DNA of 64,000 nt, taken from Pyrinomonadaceae bacterium (GTDB taxonomy: Bacteria; Acidobacteriota; Blastocatellia; Pyrinomonadales; Pyrinomonadaceae). Within the stretch, counting starts at the first letter, position 1. Each line of letters opens with the position of its first letter. Location: assembly GCA_019694355.1 (NCBI GenBank), contig JAIBCB010000002.1, positions 558,001-622,000 on the forward strand, read 5' to 3'. Below the pieces are notes generated by a model. The model was not told where the DNA came from and did no database searches. It saw only the letters and a list, made by a program, of their open reading frames with translations. Positions 56,932 through 64,000 of this stretch are shown here, piece by piece. The position numbers and the translations under genes are program-made.

Positions 56932-58567
56932 ATTGCTCATCGAGCTTGCCGTCAAATTTTGCGAGCGAAACAACGATGTCGTCGATCAACGAGATCCTGT
57001 CGCTGGATGACGGCACGTTATTCACAAGAATGGAGAGGACAAGTTCTTCGCCGCCGGCCGTTCGCACATATCCCGAGAGGGCCGAGACCTGATCGAGAGT
57101 GCCTGTCTTGCCCCGAAAATTTCCCGAGACGAGAGTGCCCGCGAATCGTCGCTTCAGTGTTCCGTCAACGCCGCCGACCGCAAGGCTGTCCCGCCAAACC
57201 TGAGCATTCTTGCTCGTTTTCGCCATATAAGCGTAGAGAGCGGTAACCGCAGAAGGAGTTACAAGATCGTGTCGCGACATCCCGCTGCCATCGTGTTGAA
57301 CCACACTGTCGGCGGTGAGGCCGACGTCCTTCGTAAGAAAATCCTTTACGACCGCAAGACCGATCGCACTGCTGCTTCCTGAAATACCCGTTCCGGCACT
57401 CCGACGTTTTTCTTCACCCAACGTCCAAAGGAGAGTTTCCGTGTACATATTCTGGCTCGGCTTCATCGTCTTGGCGGCAATAACGGAAAGCGGAGGCGAC
57501 AGCAAGGATGCGATAGGTGTTTGGGTCGCAGGTGTTGAAACACTCGACGGAAGGATCCGGCTTTCACCGCCGACCGTAATACCGCGCGCAGTCAGACGTT
57601 CTTTCAAAAGGTCGAGAAAGACCTCGGCCGGTTGAGTTACGGCGATCGAACCTTCCCACGCCTTCGCACCCGCAGGCAACTTGCCGCTGACGTCGAGCAC
57701 GTTGCGGTCAAGGCGTTTTGTGATCGAGAGGGTCGAGTCGCTGCCGCCGGTCGTGCAGGTATTGTTGATCGCAAAAACGGCGGCCAGCGGTAGGATGCGC
57801 ACGTCGCAAGGTTGGCCCGAACGAGTAGGCGAAACTTTGACATCGACAGCATTATCGTTGATCGGCAGGGCAGTGACGCCTGCACCGTAGTACCACTGCA
57901 GATCATCCCACTCCCATGTTTCCGGGATCTCAAAGCCGGAAAAATAGCTCAGATCGCCGACCAGACTTCCGGTGATCTTCTTGACACCGGCCTTTGCGAT
58001 CTCATCCACGAGAGCGTCAACACCTTTGTAATAATCGCCGTTGTAGAATGCCGTCGAGACCGAAATATCGCCGCTGCCAAGTATGCGTAGATCGCCATTG
58101 ATCGTGCCCGAACTGTCGGGCAGTGCGGCCGCAAATGCCTTCGTTTCGAAGCGAAAGTTCGGGCCGAGACGTTCGATCGCGGTTGCGACCGTAAAGTTCT
58201 TCATATTCGAGGCAGGTGTAAAATACTTCTCAGCATCGTTCTCGAAGATGACCTTTCCCGAACTTAGCGACAAGATCTTTATCCCGACCCGTCCGCGAGC
58301 AACATTCGCGGAAAGCATTCGACCGCGGATCCTTGATTGCAGCGACGCGAGTGTTTGCACCTGCTTTGCCGGCGTCGGTGAAGGCGTTGCTGGCGGTGTT
58401 ACGGCCGGGAGCGGCGAAGGGTTAACGATCACCCGCGGCCTTGGGGGCGTAGGCGTTACATTTGGTTGACCTAAACTATCCGCATTAATAACACGAAGGT
58501 TTGCTGAAAGACCTGTCAGCCCAAACGCAAGCGAAAGGGCCAGGAAAACGAATATACGTGAGCTCAT
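56930..58567 (-). CDS. dacB: D-alanyl-D-alanine carboxypeptidase/endopeptidase (PBP4 type)
   Basis: A 545-residue class C penicillin-binding protein. Signal peptide is about 1-22. A Pro/Thr-rich linker (about 37-68) precedes the catalytic fold. Catalytic S120 and K123 are in FTPASNMKNF, SxN is PSQNMYTE, and KTG is at 487-489 in RGKTGTLDQVS. The inserted middle domain typical of DacB lies between motif 1 and motif 2 (EWDDLQWYYGAGVTALP). It trims peptidoglycan peptides. The 3' end meets the RRM terminator, and the 204-bp region upstream separates it from the divergent peroxidase gene. Confidence 0.94.
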   Translation of the reverse strand: MSSRIFVFLALSLAFGLTGLSANLRVINADSLGQPNVTPTPPRPRVIVNPSPLPAVTPPATPSPTPAKQVQTLASLQSRIRGRMLSANVARGRVGIKILSLSSGKVIFENDAEKYFTPASNMKNFTVATAIERLGPNFRFETKAFAAALPDSSGTINGDLRILGSGDISVSTAFYNGDYYKGVDALVDEIAKAGVKKITGSLVGDLSYFSGFEIPETWEWDDLQWYYGAGVTALPINDNAVDVKVSPTRSGQPCDVRILPLAAVFAINNTCTTGGSDSTLSITKRLDRNVLDVSGKLPAGAKAWEGSIAVTQPAEVFLDLLKERLTARGITVGGESRILPSSVSTPATQTPIASLLSPPLSVIAAKTMKPSQNMYTETLLWTLGEEKRRSAGTGISGSSSAIGLAVVKDFLTKDVGLTADSVVQHDGSGMSRHDLVTPSAVTALYAYMAKTSKNAQVWRDSLAVGGVDGTLKRRFAGTLVSGNFRGKTGTLDQVSALSGYVRTAGGEELVLSILVNNVPSSSDRISLIDDIVVSLAKFDGKLDEQ

Positions 58568-58771
58568 CTCAAAGATTGTAGCGTAACACCCCTAGGGTTG
58601 AGAAAACGGTTTTGGTACGGCCGGATCGCTAGCCTCTCAAAGAAAAGAAATAGCTGTATTCGGCGTTGTTAGAGAGGCACATTTGCGATAGTATTTCGGG
58701 GAGTCCATAAAGGTGCTCAAGACAGAGTTAATAATATCTACCATATACCAAATGTTTGGAGTTGCTGTGGG

Positions 58772-61597
58772 ATGACGCGTCTTAAGGTCTTTTCGATATT
58801 GTTGTTTATTGTATTTGGGCTTGCCGCATACTTTGTTACGCCGGACCGCACAGGTGCTAAAGCAAAGGGGTTTGTAGGCGAGGTTCCTGCGGCCCCGACC
58901 GGTCTTAACGCAAGCGACAATTGGTATATAAATAAGGTCGGTTTACGCTGGGACGCGATCCGCGGTGCGACGCTCTATCGCATTTTCCGAAATCCGGTAA
59001 ATAACCCTTCGACCGCAACGGATGTCGGGACGACCCAGGCAAATCTCTTTTTTGATACTACCGCCACCGTCGGCCAGACATATTTTTATTGGGTTCGTGC
59101 AGAAAATAGTGCCGGACAGAGTTTGTTTGGTGCGCCCGATCAAGGTACGCGGGCGAACGGCAATTTCCCGGGCGGCACGTTTCCGCCGCTCGAACCGCCG
59201 CTCGAATCACCGGAGAATCCGGTAACGGCCGCCAAAGCATATCTTGGAAAGACGCTCTTCTGGGATGAACAGCTTTCGTCAACGCAGACGGTTGCGTGCG
59301 GAACTTGTCATAGGCCGGCAATGGGCGGATCCGACCCTAGAACAGATGTGAACGACAACAGTTCGCGCAATCCCGGCCCGGACAATACGTTCGGGACGGC
59401 AGATGACATTTTTGGCTCGCCCGGCGTCATTGAAAACAATCCGGACGGAACCTACTCGCTCAACGCGATATTCGGATTCCGAGAGCAGGTGACGGGCCGC
59501 AAGTCGCCGTCATACTTGAATGCCGCGTACTCGCCGGAAGGGATATTCTGGGACGGACGAGCGAGCAACGAGTTTCGAGACCCAATTACGAATGAGGTGC
59601 TCATTCCCGTTCTCGGTTCGCTGGAAAGCCAATCGGTCGGTCCGCCCGTTTCAACTGCGGAGATGGGGCACCTTGGCCGAGACTGGAATCAGGTTGCAGC
59701 ACGTGTGCAGGCCTCAAAACCGCTTGCCCTTGCGAGCAATATTCCCACCGGCCTTAAGACTTGGATCGCAAACAGAACATACCCTCAGCTTTTCCAGGAG
59801 GCGTTCGGATCGAGCAGCGTAACGCCGGCACGGATCGCCATGGCGATCGCCACACACGAGCGAACACTTTTCTCCGATCAAACGCCGTTTGACAAGGCGG
59901 TTGCCAATATCGAACCGCTGCTTCCGAATGAAGCACAAGGCCAGCAGATCTTCGAAATGAATAATTGTGCGACATGCCACCGAAGCTCGTTATTTTCGGA
60001 TCAGGCCTTTCACAATATCGGCGTTCGACCGCAAGCCGAAGACCCAGGAAGATTTGCGGTAACCGGACAGGAGGTCGATCGGAGCGCGTTCAAAACACCA
60101 GGTCTTAGAAACGTCCAACTGCGTTTTCCATATATGCACAACGGCCGTTTTGGTTCGATAGAGGCGGTCATCGAATTCTACCGGCGTGGGGGCGATTTTG
60201 ACGCTCCGAATGTAGATCACGAACAGATCCATCCGCTCAACCTCACTAACGAGGAGCGTGCGAATCTTGCCGCATTTCTGAAGCGTCCTCTTACAGATGA
60301 ACGAGTGCGCAACGAATTGCCGCCGTTCGATCGTCCACAGTTGTTTACGGAGTCTGACCGTTATCCGCAGATAACAGGAACCGGACGGCCCGGAACAGGC
60401 GGTATCGTTCCCGAAGTGGCCGTGAATTCGCCGGGACTGATCGGGAATCAGACCTTTGCTGTTGGCGTTTCCCGAGCGATGGGAGGCTCGCAGGCTTATC
60501 TTGTTATCGATTCGGCCGATCCGGGCGTAGGAACTTCTATCCCGGCGGGCGGAGGATTTTTGTATCGAAATATTGCGTTGAGCGGAAGCGGTTCGGGCGT
60601 TGGATTCGGCTCGACCGTCTTTCCGATCCCGAACAATCCGAACCTTGTTGGCCAAACATTTTACGGCCGTTGGTATGTTGTGGACGCCGGTGCTGCTAAC
60701 GGCTTCTCGGTGAGCAAACTGTTCACTTTCAAAATATTTTCGTCGGACTCGGCAACGCCTCACGCAACGATGTTCGATTTTGATGGTGATGGGAAGACAG
60801 ATGCGAGCGTGTACAGGCCGTCGAATAATGTCTGGTATCTGCAGAGATCGACTGCAGGGTTCACGGCGTATCAGTTCGGTGCGGCAGGCGACAAGATGGT
60901 GCCTGCGGATTACACGGGCGACGGCAAGACGGATGTCGCGATGTATCGTCCATCGACAGGGACTTGGTACATCCTGCGAAGCGAAGACCTGACACTCACG
61001 GTCGCACCTTTCGGCATCTCGACGGACATCCCGACGCCGGGTGATTTTGACGGCGACGGAAAGGCTGACATGGCCGTGTATCGACCTGATGCACAGGGCA
61101 CGTTCTACATACAGCGTTCGACGCAAGGCTTTACGGCCGTGCAGTTCGGGCTTGCAGGCGACAAACCGACGTCGGCCGATTTTGACGGAGACGGCAAGGC
61201 GGACATCGCAGTGTATCGTCCATCGACAGGCGTCTGGTACCGTTTCAATTCGTCGAACGGGGCGTTCTATGCGGCACAGTTCGGTGCTGCGGGCGACAAG
61301 GTCGTGCCTGCGGACTACACGGGCGACGGCAAGACGGACATCGCCGTCTATCGGCCATCTACGGGCTTCTGGTACGTGCTTAGGAGCGAGAACGAGACGG
61401 CATACGGAGCACCGTTCGGCATCTCGACGGACATCCCTGCCGCAGGCGATTATGACGGTGACGGCAAGGCAGACTTCGCCGTCTATCGCCCCGATGCACA
61501 AGGGTTGTTCTACATCTTGGGTTCGAGTGCAGGCTTCTTTGTCGTGCCGTTCGGCCTCGCAGGCGATGTCCCCGCACCGAGTGCGTATGTGAACTGA
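58772..61597 (+). CDS. Di-heme cytochrome c peroxidase fused to FN3 and FG-GAP-type repeats
   Basis: A 941-residue secreted multidomain protein. An N-terminal hydrophobic segment (about 6-23) is the export signal. An FN3-like domain (about 39-112, GLRWDAIRGATLYRIFR) follows. The MauG/cytochrome c peroxidase domain carries two heme sites, CGTCH at 176-180 and CATCH at 399-403, and the block FPYMHNGRFGSIEAVIEFY. A beta-sandwich-like linker region (about 545-655) leads to six repeats with calcium-type DxDGDGxxD loops (669-941), arranged ABCABC. This end-to-end fusion is unusual; the repeats may bind surface ligands or calcium. The gene stands between a 204-bp region and a bidirectional terminator. 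Confidence 0.9.
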   Translation: MTRLKVFSILLFIVFGLAAYFVTPDRTGAKAKGFVGEVPAAPTGLNASDNWYINKVGLRWDAIRGATLYRIFRNPVNNPSTATDVGTTQANLFFDTTATVGQTYFYWVRAENSAGQSLFGAPDQGTRANGNFPGGTFPPLEPPLESPENPVTAAKAYLGKTLFWDEQLSSTQTVACGTCHRPAMGGSDPRTDVNDNSSRNPGPDNTFGTADDIFGSPGVIENNPDGTYSLNAIFGFREQVTGRKSPSYLNAAYSPEGIFWDGRASNEFRDPITNEVLIPVLGSLESQSVGPPVSTAEMGHLGRDWNQVAARVQASKPLALASNIPTGLKTWIANRTYPQLFQEAFGSSSVTPARIAMAIATHERTLFSDQTPFDKAVANIEPLLPNEAQGQQIFEMNNCATCHRSSLFSDQAFHNIGVRPQAEDPGRFAVTGQEVDRSAFKTPGLRNVQLRFPYMHNGRFGSIEAVIEFYRRGGDFDAPNVDHEQIHPLNLTNEERANLAAFLKRPLTDERVRNELPPFDRPQLFTESDRYPQITGTGRPGTGGIVPEVAVNSPGLIGNQTFAVGVSRAMGGSQAYLVIDSADPGVGTSIPAGGGFLYRNIALSGSGSGVGFGSTVFPIPNNPNLVGQTFYGRWYVVDAGAANGFSVSKLFTFKIFSSDSATPHATMFDFDGDGKTDASVYRPSNNVWYLQRSTAGFTAYQFGAAGDKMVPADYTGDGKTDVAMYRPSTGTWYILRSEDLTLTVAPFGISTDIPTPGDFDGDGKADMAVYRPDAQGTFYIQRSTQGFTAVQFGLAGDKPTSADFDGDGKADIAVYRPSTGVWYRFNSSNGAFYAAQFGAAGDKVVPADYTGDGKTDIAVYRPSTGFWYVLRSENETAYGAPFGISTDIPAAGDYDGDGKADFAVYRPDAQGLFYILGSSAGFFVVPFGLAGDVPAPSAYVN
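60776..61594 (+). repeat. Tandem ~402-405 bp duplication coding ABCABC repeats
   Basis: Bases 60776-61177 and 61178-about 61582 encode the same three-unit block. Units alternate between the GAAGDK-VPA, FGISTDIP and FGLAGD patterns and return in the same order. The word GTGCCTGCGG recurs at 60899 and 61304, 405 bases apart. One extra codon in the second copy changes the offset from 402. Confidence 0.85.
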
Positions 61598-61609
61598 GAC
61601 AATTTCACC

Positions 61610-61683
61610 CAATGTACAATTGGCCAATTTACAATGGACAATCAAGAGCGTGTTGAGATGCTCGAATTGTCCATTGTCAATTG
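61610..61683. repeat. Heptad-repeat hairpin element between convergent genes
   Basis: 7-nt units CAATGTA, CAATTGG, CCAATTT and ACAATGG run at 61610-61637. The 12-bp arm ACAATGGACAAT (61631-61642) is inverted at 61666-61677 (ATTGTCCATTGT) across a 23-nt centre. The trailing AATTGGTAAA at 61694 matches the end of the element at 40898-40932. Confidence 0.55.
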
Positions 61684-61708
61684 AAAGATCGTAAATTGGT
61701 AAAAAAAC

Positions 61709-61742
61709 CGCGGCCGGACAACGCATCCGACCGCGCTTTTTT
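61709..61742. terminator. Bidirectional terminator
   Basis: CGCGGCCGGA (61709-61718) pairs with TCCGACCGCG (61726-61735) with one mismatch. Seven A residues on the left (61701-61707) and six T residues on the right (61737-61742) suit termination of both convergent genes. Confidence 0.75.
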
Positions 61743-61754
61743 CTGGGCGTTTAT

Positions 61755-63155
61755 TTAGCGAGATCGCGTCAATCCGGCGGGTGCGGCCTCCGTAATATCA
61801 AAGTCTGTTACGTTCCCAGTAGGCGTTACGGATGCAGGTGCGAATGCTGCAAGCTTCGACTGTACGCTGATCGTGTAAGCCTGGTTCGAGAGCACACTTT
61901 CGAAGGAGTAGTATCCGAAAGGATTCGTTAGAGTCGAAAGTGCAAATCCATTTGGCCCTTCGATCGTAACGCGAGCGTAGCCGACCGCTGATCCATTCAA
62001 ACGCAGCACACGTCCGCTGATCGAAACAGGAACCGATGCCGTTACAGAAGGAACATAGACGATGCCCGAATTAGAACCGGTCGTGCCCATTGTATTCGCC
62101 GCCTGCACGGTCGCCGCAGAAAGTACACCGGTTAGAGGATCGACGACGAACTTGGTGATATTTCGCGAGCCGGCATTCAATACGTAAAGATAGGAGCCTG
62201 CAGTGTTATAGACGGCCGCCAGCGACGAGGAACCGGAAGTGCCGAACGGGGAGCCGGAAACGGTCGAGATCGTAGTTGCGGCACCGCTGCCGCTGATCGA
62301 AGCAGAGACGACGTAGGCGCGTGTGCGGTTTGGCAAGATGAGAAAGTTTCCGTTCGGATGCAGCTTCGCGGTCGAGGCAAATCCGGTTTCGCCGAATGCA
62401 AAAGGGCTGCCGGTAACGGCGGTGGGTACACCTGATGCAAGCGTATAAGTTCGCACGGCCGCCTGTCGCGAGCCGAACACCCAAAGTCGGCCCGTCGAAT
62501 CAACATCGACGGGGACCGGATTGCTTGCTCCGGAATCGAATGGATTGCCCGCTATTTCGGTCATTTCACCTGTGGCCGCATTGACCGAATACCCGCCAAA
62601 GAAGTTTCCGCTATTGCCGCCTGCGTAGTAATAGGTCCCATCGGGCGATAGAGCCGATGCGGCCGGACTGACACCGGTCGGCATCGCATACGGGCTATTC
62701 GGTGCGGGTGTTGCCGATGTCGGCGTGATGACGAAACTCGCAAATACGTCCGCTCCAACGATCAATGGTGAACCCGAAGGATGAACCTTCAATGTGCGTT
62801 GATTTGCGACAGAACTAATGGGTGAAAAAGGGGTGGGTGAGAGTGCTCCGGTCGTTTGATCTACCGAATATACAGAGATGTTGGATGAACCGCGATTTGC
62901 GACATACAAGAATTTATTCACCGGGTCGAACGCTACATGCTCGAGGTTCGTATTGCCGCCGCCGTTGAAACCGGTCGCGATCGGGAATCCATTGAGGATC
63001 GTTAACTCTCCTGTCGTGTTGTCAACAGAAAATCCGTAGAGCATATTTCCACCAGTTGCATCCACTAGCGTATAGACAAAATCAGCTTTTGCGACGGATG
63101 TTACGGTTAGGAAAAAGAATAGAAAAAGGCAAAGTATAGGTGCCGAAAAACGCAT
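61755..63155 (-). CDS. Secreted beta-propeller (lactonase-like) protein with CarboxypepD_reg-like tail
   Basis: A 466-residue exported protein. Signal peptide is about 1-25 (ILCLFLFFFLTVTSVAKA). The core is a propeller of repeated blades like FDPVNKFLYVANRGSSNISVY and GSYLYVLNAGSRNITKFVV, similar to 6-phosphogluconolactonase/YncE-type proteins. The C-terminal 90 residues match a carboxypeptidase-regulatory-like beta-sandwich (ISGRVLRLNGSAVGYARVTI, NPFGYYSFESV). Enzyme activity is unproven; many such proteins are surface adhesins. The start ATG 63155 is set by AAGGAGG six bases upstream; a longer frame to 63218 lacks this. Confidence 0.88.
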   Translation of the reverse strand: MRFSAPILCLFLFFFLTVTSVAKADFVYTLVDATGGNMLYGFSVDNTTGELTILNGFPIATGFNGGGNTNLEHVAFDPVNKFLYVANRGSSNISVYSVDQTTGALSPTPFSPISSVANQRTLKVHPSGSPLIVGADVFASFVITPTSATPAPNSPYAMPTGVSPAASALSPDGTYYYAGGNSGNFFGGYSVNAATGEMTEIAGNPFDSGASNPVPVDVDSTGRLWVFGSRQAAVRTYTLASGVPTAVTGSPFAFGETGFASTAKLHPNGNFLILPNRTRAYVVSASISGSGAATTISTVSGSPFGTSGSSSLAAVYNTAGSYLYVLNAGSRNITKFVVDPLTGVLSAATVQAANTMGTTGSNSGIVYVPSVTASVPVSISGRVLRLNGSAVGYARVTIEGPNGFALSTLTNPFGYYSFESVLSNQAYTISVQSKLAAFAPASVTPTGNVTDFDITEAAPAGLTRSR

Positions 63156-63260
63156 AGGTCCTCCTTGAAAATGCGAGAGTGTATTTTGAGCGAACAACAA
63201 AATTATACGGTTTGCCAAACGGCTTCACAAACCGCTCTTGCTGATTGGCCACGATGGGCG

Positions 63261-63303
63261 GAAAAGAAGAAACGCTTCGCAGCTTTTGAAACTGCGAAGC
63301 GTT
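63261..63303 (-). terminator. Terminator after nrdJ
   Basis: A perfect 12-bp inverted repeat (63271-63282 with 63292-63303, loop of 9). On the minus strand it is followed by the T-rich TTCTTCTTTTC at 63260-63270. It sits 24 bases downstream of the nrdJ stop. Confidence 0.75.
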
Positions 63304-63326
63304 GCCGTTGTGGAAAACAGTAAGGT

Positions 63327-64000
63327 CTATTTACATTTTGAATAGCCGCAGTCACGGCAGGCATCGCAGCCTGAGACGTGTTCGAGTTGGCCGGCGCATT
63401 CGGGACATTTCGAGATCATTGTGGACATCGACGTCGTATTCTCAACGGCCTTGGCCTTGCTGATCGCCCGTTCTGATTCGGGAAGGTTGCGAAGGCGGCG
63501 GTCTATCAGAAGCAGGCATTCAGCAACAGCCTGTTCAGGCGAAGTTAGAAGCCGTTCGTTGAACCAAACTGCATGCGTCGCTATCACCTTGTTAAGGCTG
63601 CTGGCAACTTCGTTTACGTCAAAGCCGCCGCGAAGCATCTTGGAAGCAAGCAAACCGACACCCGCGGAAATTGGGCCTGCAACAAAGACCTCGAGGATCC
63701 GTTCGCCGTCATGGTTGACCGTCACGTAAAGATTCTGCCCTTCGAACGGGATCCGCCACGTCGAACCTTGGAGTTCGCGTGGGCGATCGATACGAGCTCC
63801 ATCGTGAGAATATGCTGCAGTTTCCTTGGCGGCGGCGAACTCAGTGGCGGCCTCGGTGTCCGCTGTCGCGGTTGTTTCCGGTGCAGCCGACATTGCGTTC
63901 AGAACCTGGCCCTCACGGCTGCCGTCGCGATAATAGCTGACGGCCTTACAGCCGAGTTTGCGAGCGAGATGATAAAGCTCATCAACGGATTCGACGGTGT
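63327..64000 (-). CDS. nrdJ: Adenosylcobalamin-dependent ribonucleotide reductase, C-terminal part
   Basis: The C-terminal part of a class II ribonucleotide reductase that makes deoxynucleotides without oxygen dependence. The frame is open to the window edge, so the start lies outside. Seen are the [20 protein letters not shown] block that ends the catalytic barrel, an Ala/Thr/Glu-rich linker, and a TSCPD-type domain ([20 protein letters not shown]). A Cys-rich tail follows ([25 protein letters not shown]), which carries the thiols that re-reduce the active site or bind zinc. The apparent internal Met start at 63893 is not the gene start. B12 dependence is known of the family. Confidence 0.92.
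   Translation of the reverse strand, partial: TVESVDELYHLARKLGCKAVSYYRDGSREGQVLNAMSAAPETTATADTEAATEFAAAKETAAYSHDGARIDRPRELQGSTWRIPFEGQNLYVTVNHDGERILEVFVAGPISAGVGLLASKMLRGGFDVNEVASSLNKVIATHAVWFNERLLTSPEQAVAECLLLIDRRLRNLPESERAISKAKAVENTTSMSTMISKCPECAGQLEHVSGCDACRDCGYSKCK

Noticed and set aside
59990..61726. 578-residue open frame on the minus strand under the peroxidase gene
   Set aside because: It is an antisense shadow of the repeat-bearing plus-strand gene; the apparent periodicity comes from the repeats.

Overview
The window reads as one continuous stretch of a bacterial chromosome of moderate GC, most likely an acidobacterium of the Blastocatellia/Pyrinomonadales type. This placement is an inference from gene content: DxDGDGK repeat tails on a secreted protein, a CxxC-x17-CxxC zinc-ribbon protein, a DUF4388-DnaJ-TPR protein, an S46 peptidase, B12-dependent ribonucleotide reductase, and an rpmE/DUF1385/prfA neighbourhood. 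I found no rRNA, tRNA, prophage, CRISPR array or classical insertion sequence. Both window ends cut genes: a TonB-dependent receptor on the left and nrdJ on the right.

Layout. 1-4985 (+): end of a TonB-dependent receptor with a clear terminator, a small secreted protein, gatB and a short-chain dehydrogenase. 4996-9402 (-): a two-gene phosphorelay operon, a TPR/zinc-ribbon/receiver protein followed by a CheA-like hybrid kinase. 9677-15268: an atypical thioredoxin-reductase-like flavoprotein, then on the minus strand a translation cluster (rpmE, DUF421, DUF1385, prfA) with a nucleotidyltransferase fused by stop/start overlap to prfA. 15823-23236 (+): VOC protein, polysaccharide deacetylase, FAD oxidoreductase, histone-deacetylase-like hydrolase, zinc ribbon, enoyl-CoA hydratase, an iron-regulated PepSY protein behind a Fur-box-like palindrome, and an MFS transporter. 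23233-26337 (-): a DUF4388-J-TPR protein, a degenerate HD-GYP protein and an unknown. 26502-32553 (+): acetyltransferase, Rieske oxygenase, a MazEF-type module translationally coupled to ligA, and glyA. 32550-40416: small unknown proteins, an alcohol dehydrogenase, a DegP-like protease, an aldehyde dehydrogenase, VapBC, pirin and a zinc-ribbon membrane protein.

The standout is 40417-43462. It holds a repeat-rich intergenic island, alanine dehydrogenase, and a REP-associated tyrosine transposase (RAYT, a single-strand DNA HUH nuclease). Two exactly periodic hairpin arrays bracket the RAYT gene, five 44-nt units on the left and five 40-nt units on the right, in opposite orientation. Related solo hairpins lie nearby. 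This is a self-contained RAYT/REP locus whose arrays fill all the intergenic space between ald and the next gene.

43463-64000: a DUF512 radical-SAM protein, TonB, a four-gene minus-strand operon (DsbA-like thiol protein, glutaminyl cyclase, deaminase, YdcZ transporter), Mpg glycosylase, an unknown secreted protein whose signal peptide is split by a probable 1-nt frameshift, aminotransferase, S46 peptidase, Mpl, an RRM RNA-binding protein, DacB, a di-heme peroxidase fused to FN3 and calcium-type repeats, a beta-propeller protein, and nrdJ. Further short-repeat elements, including families with a 7-nt period, occupy three intergenic regions.
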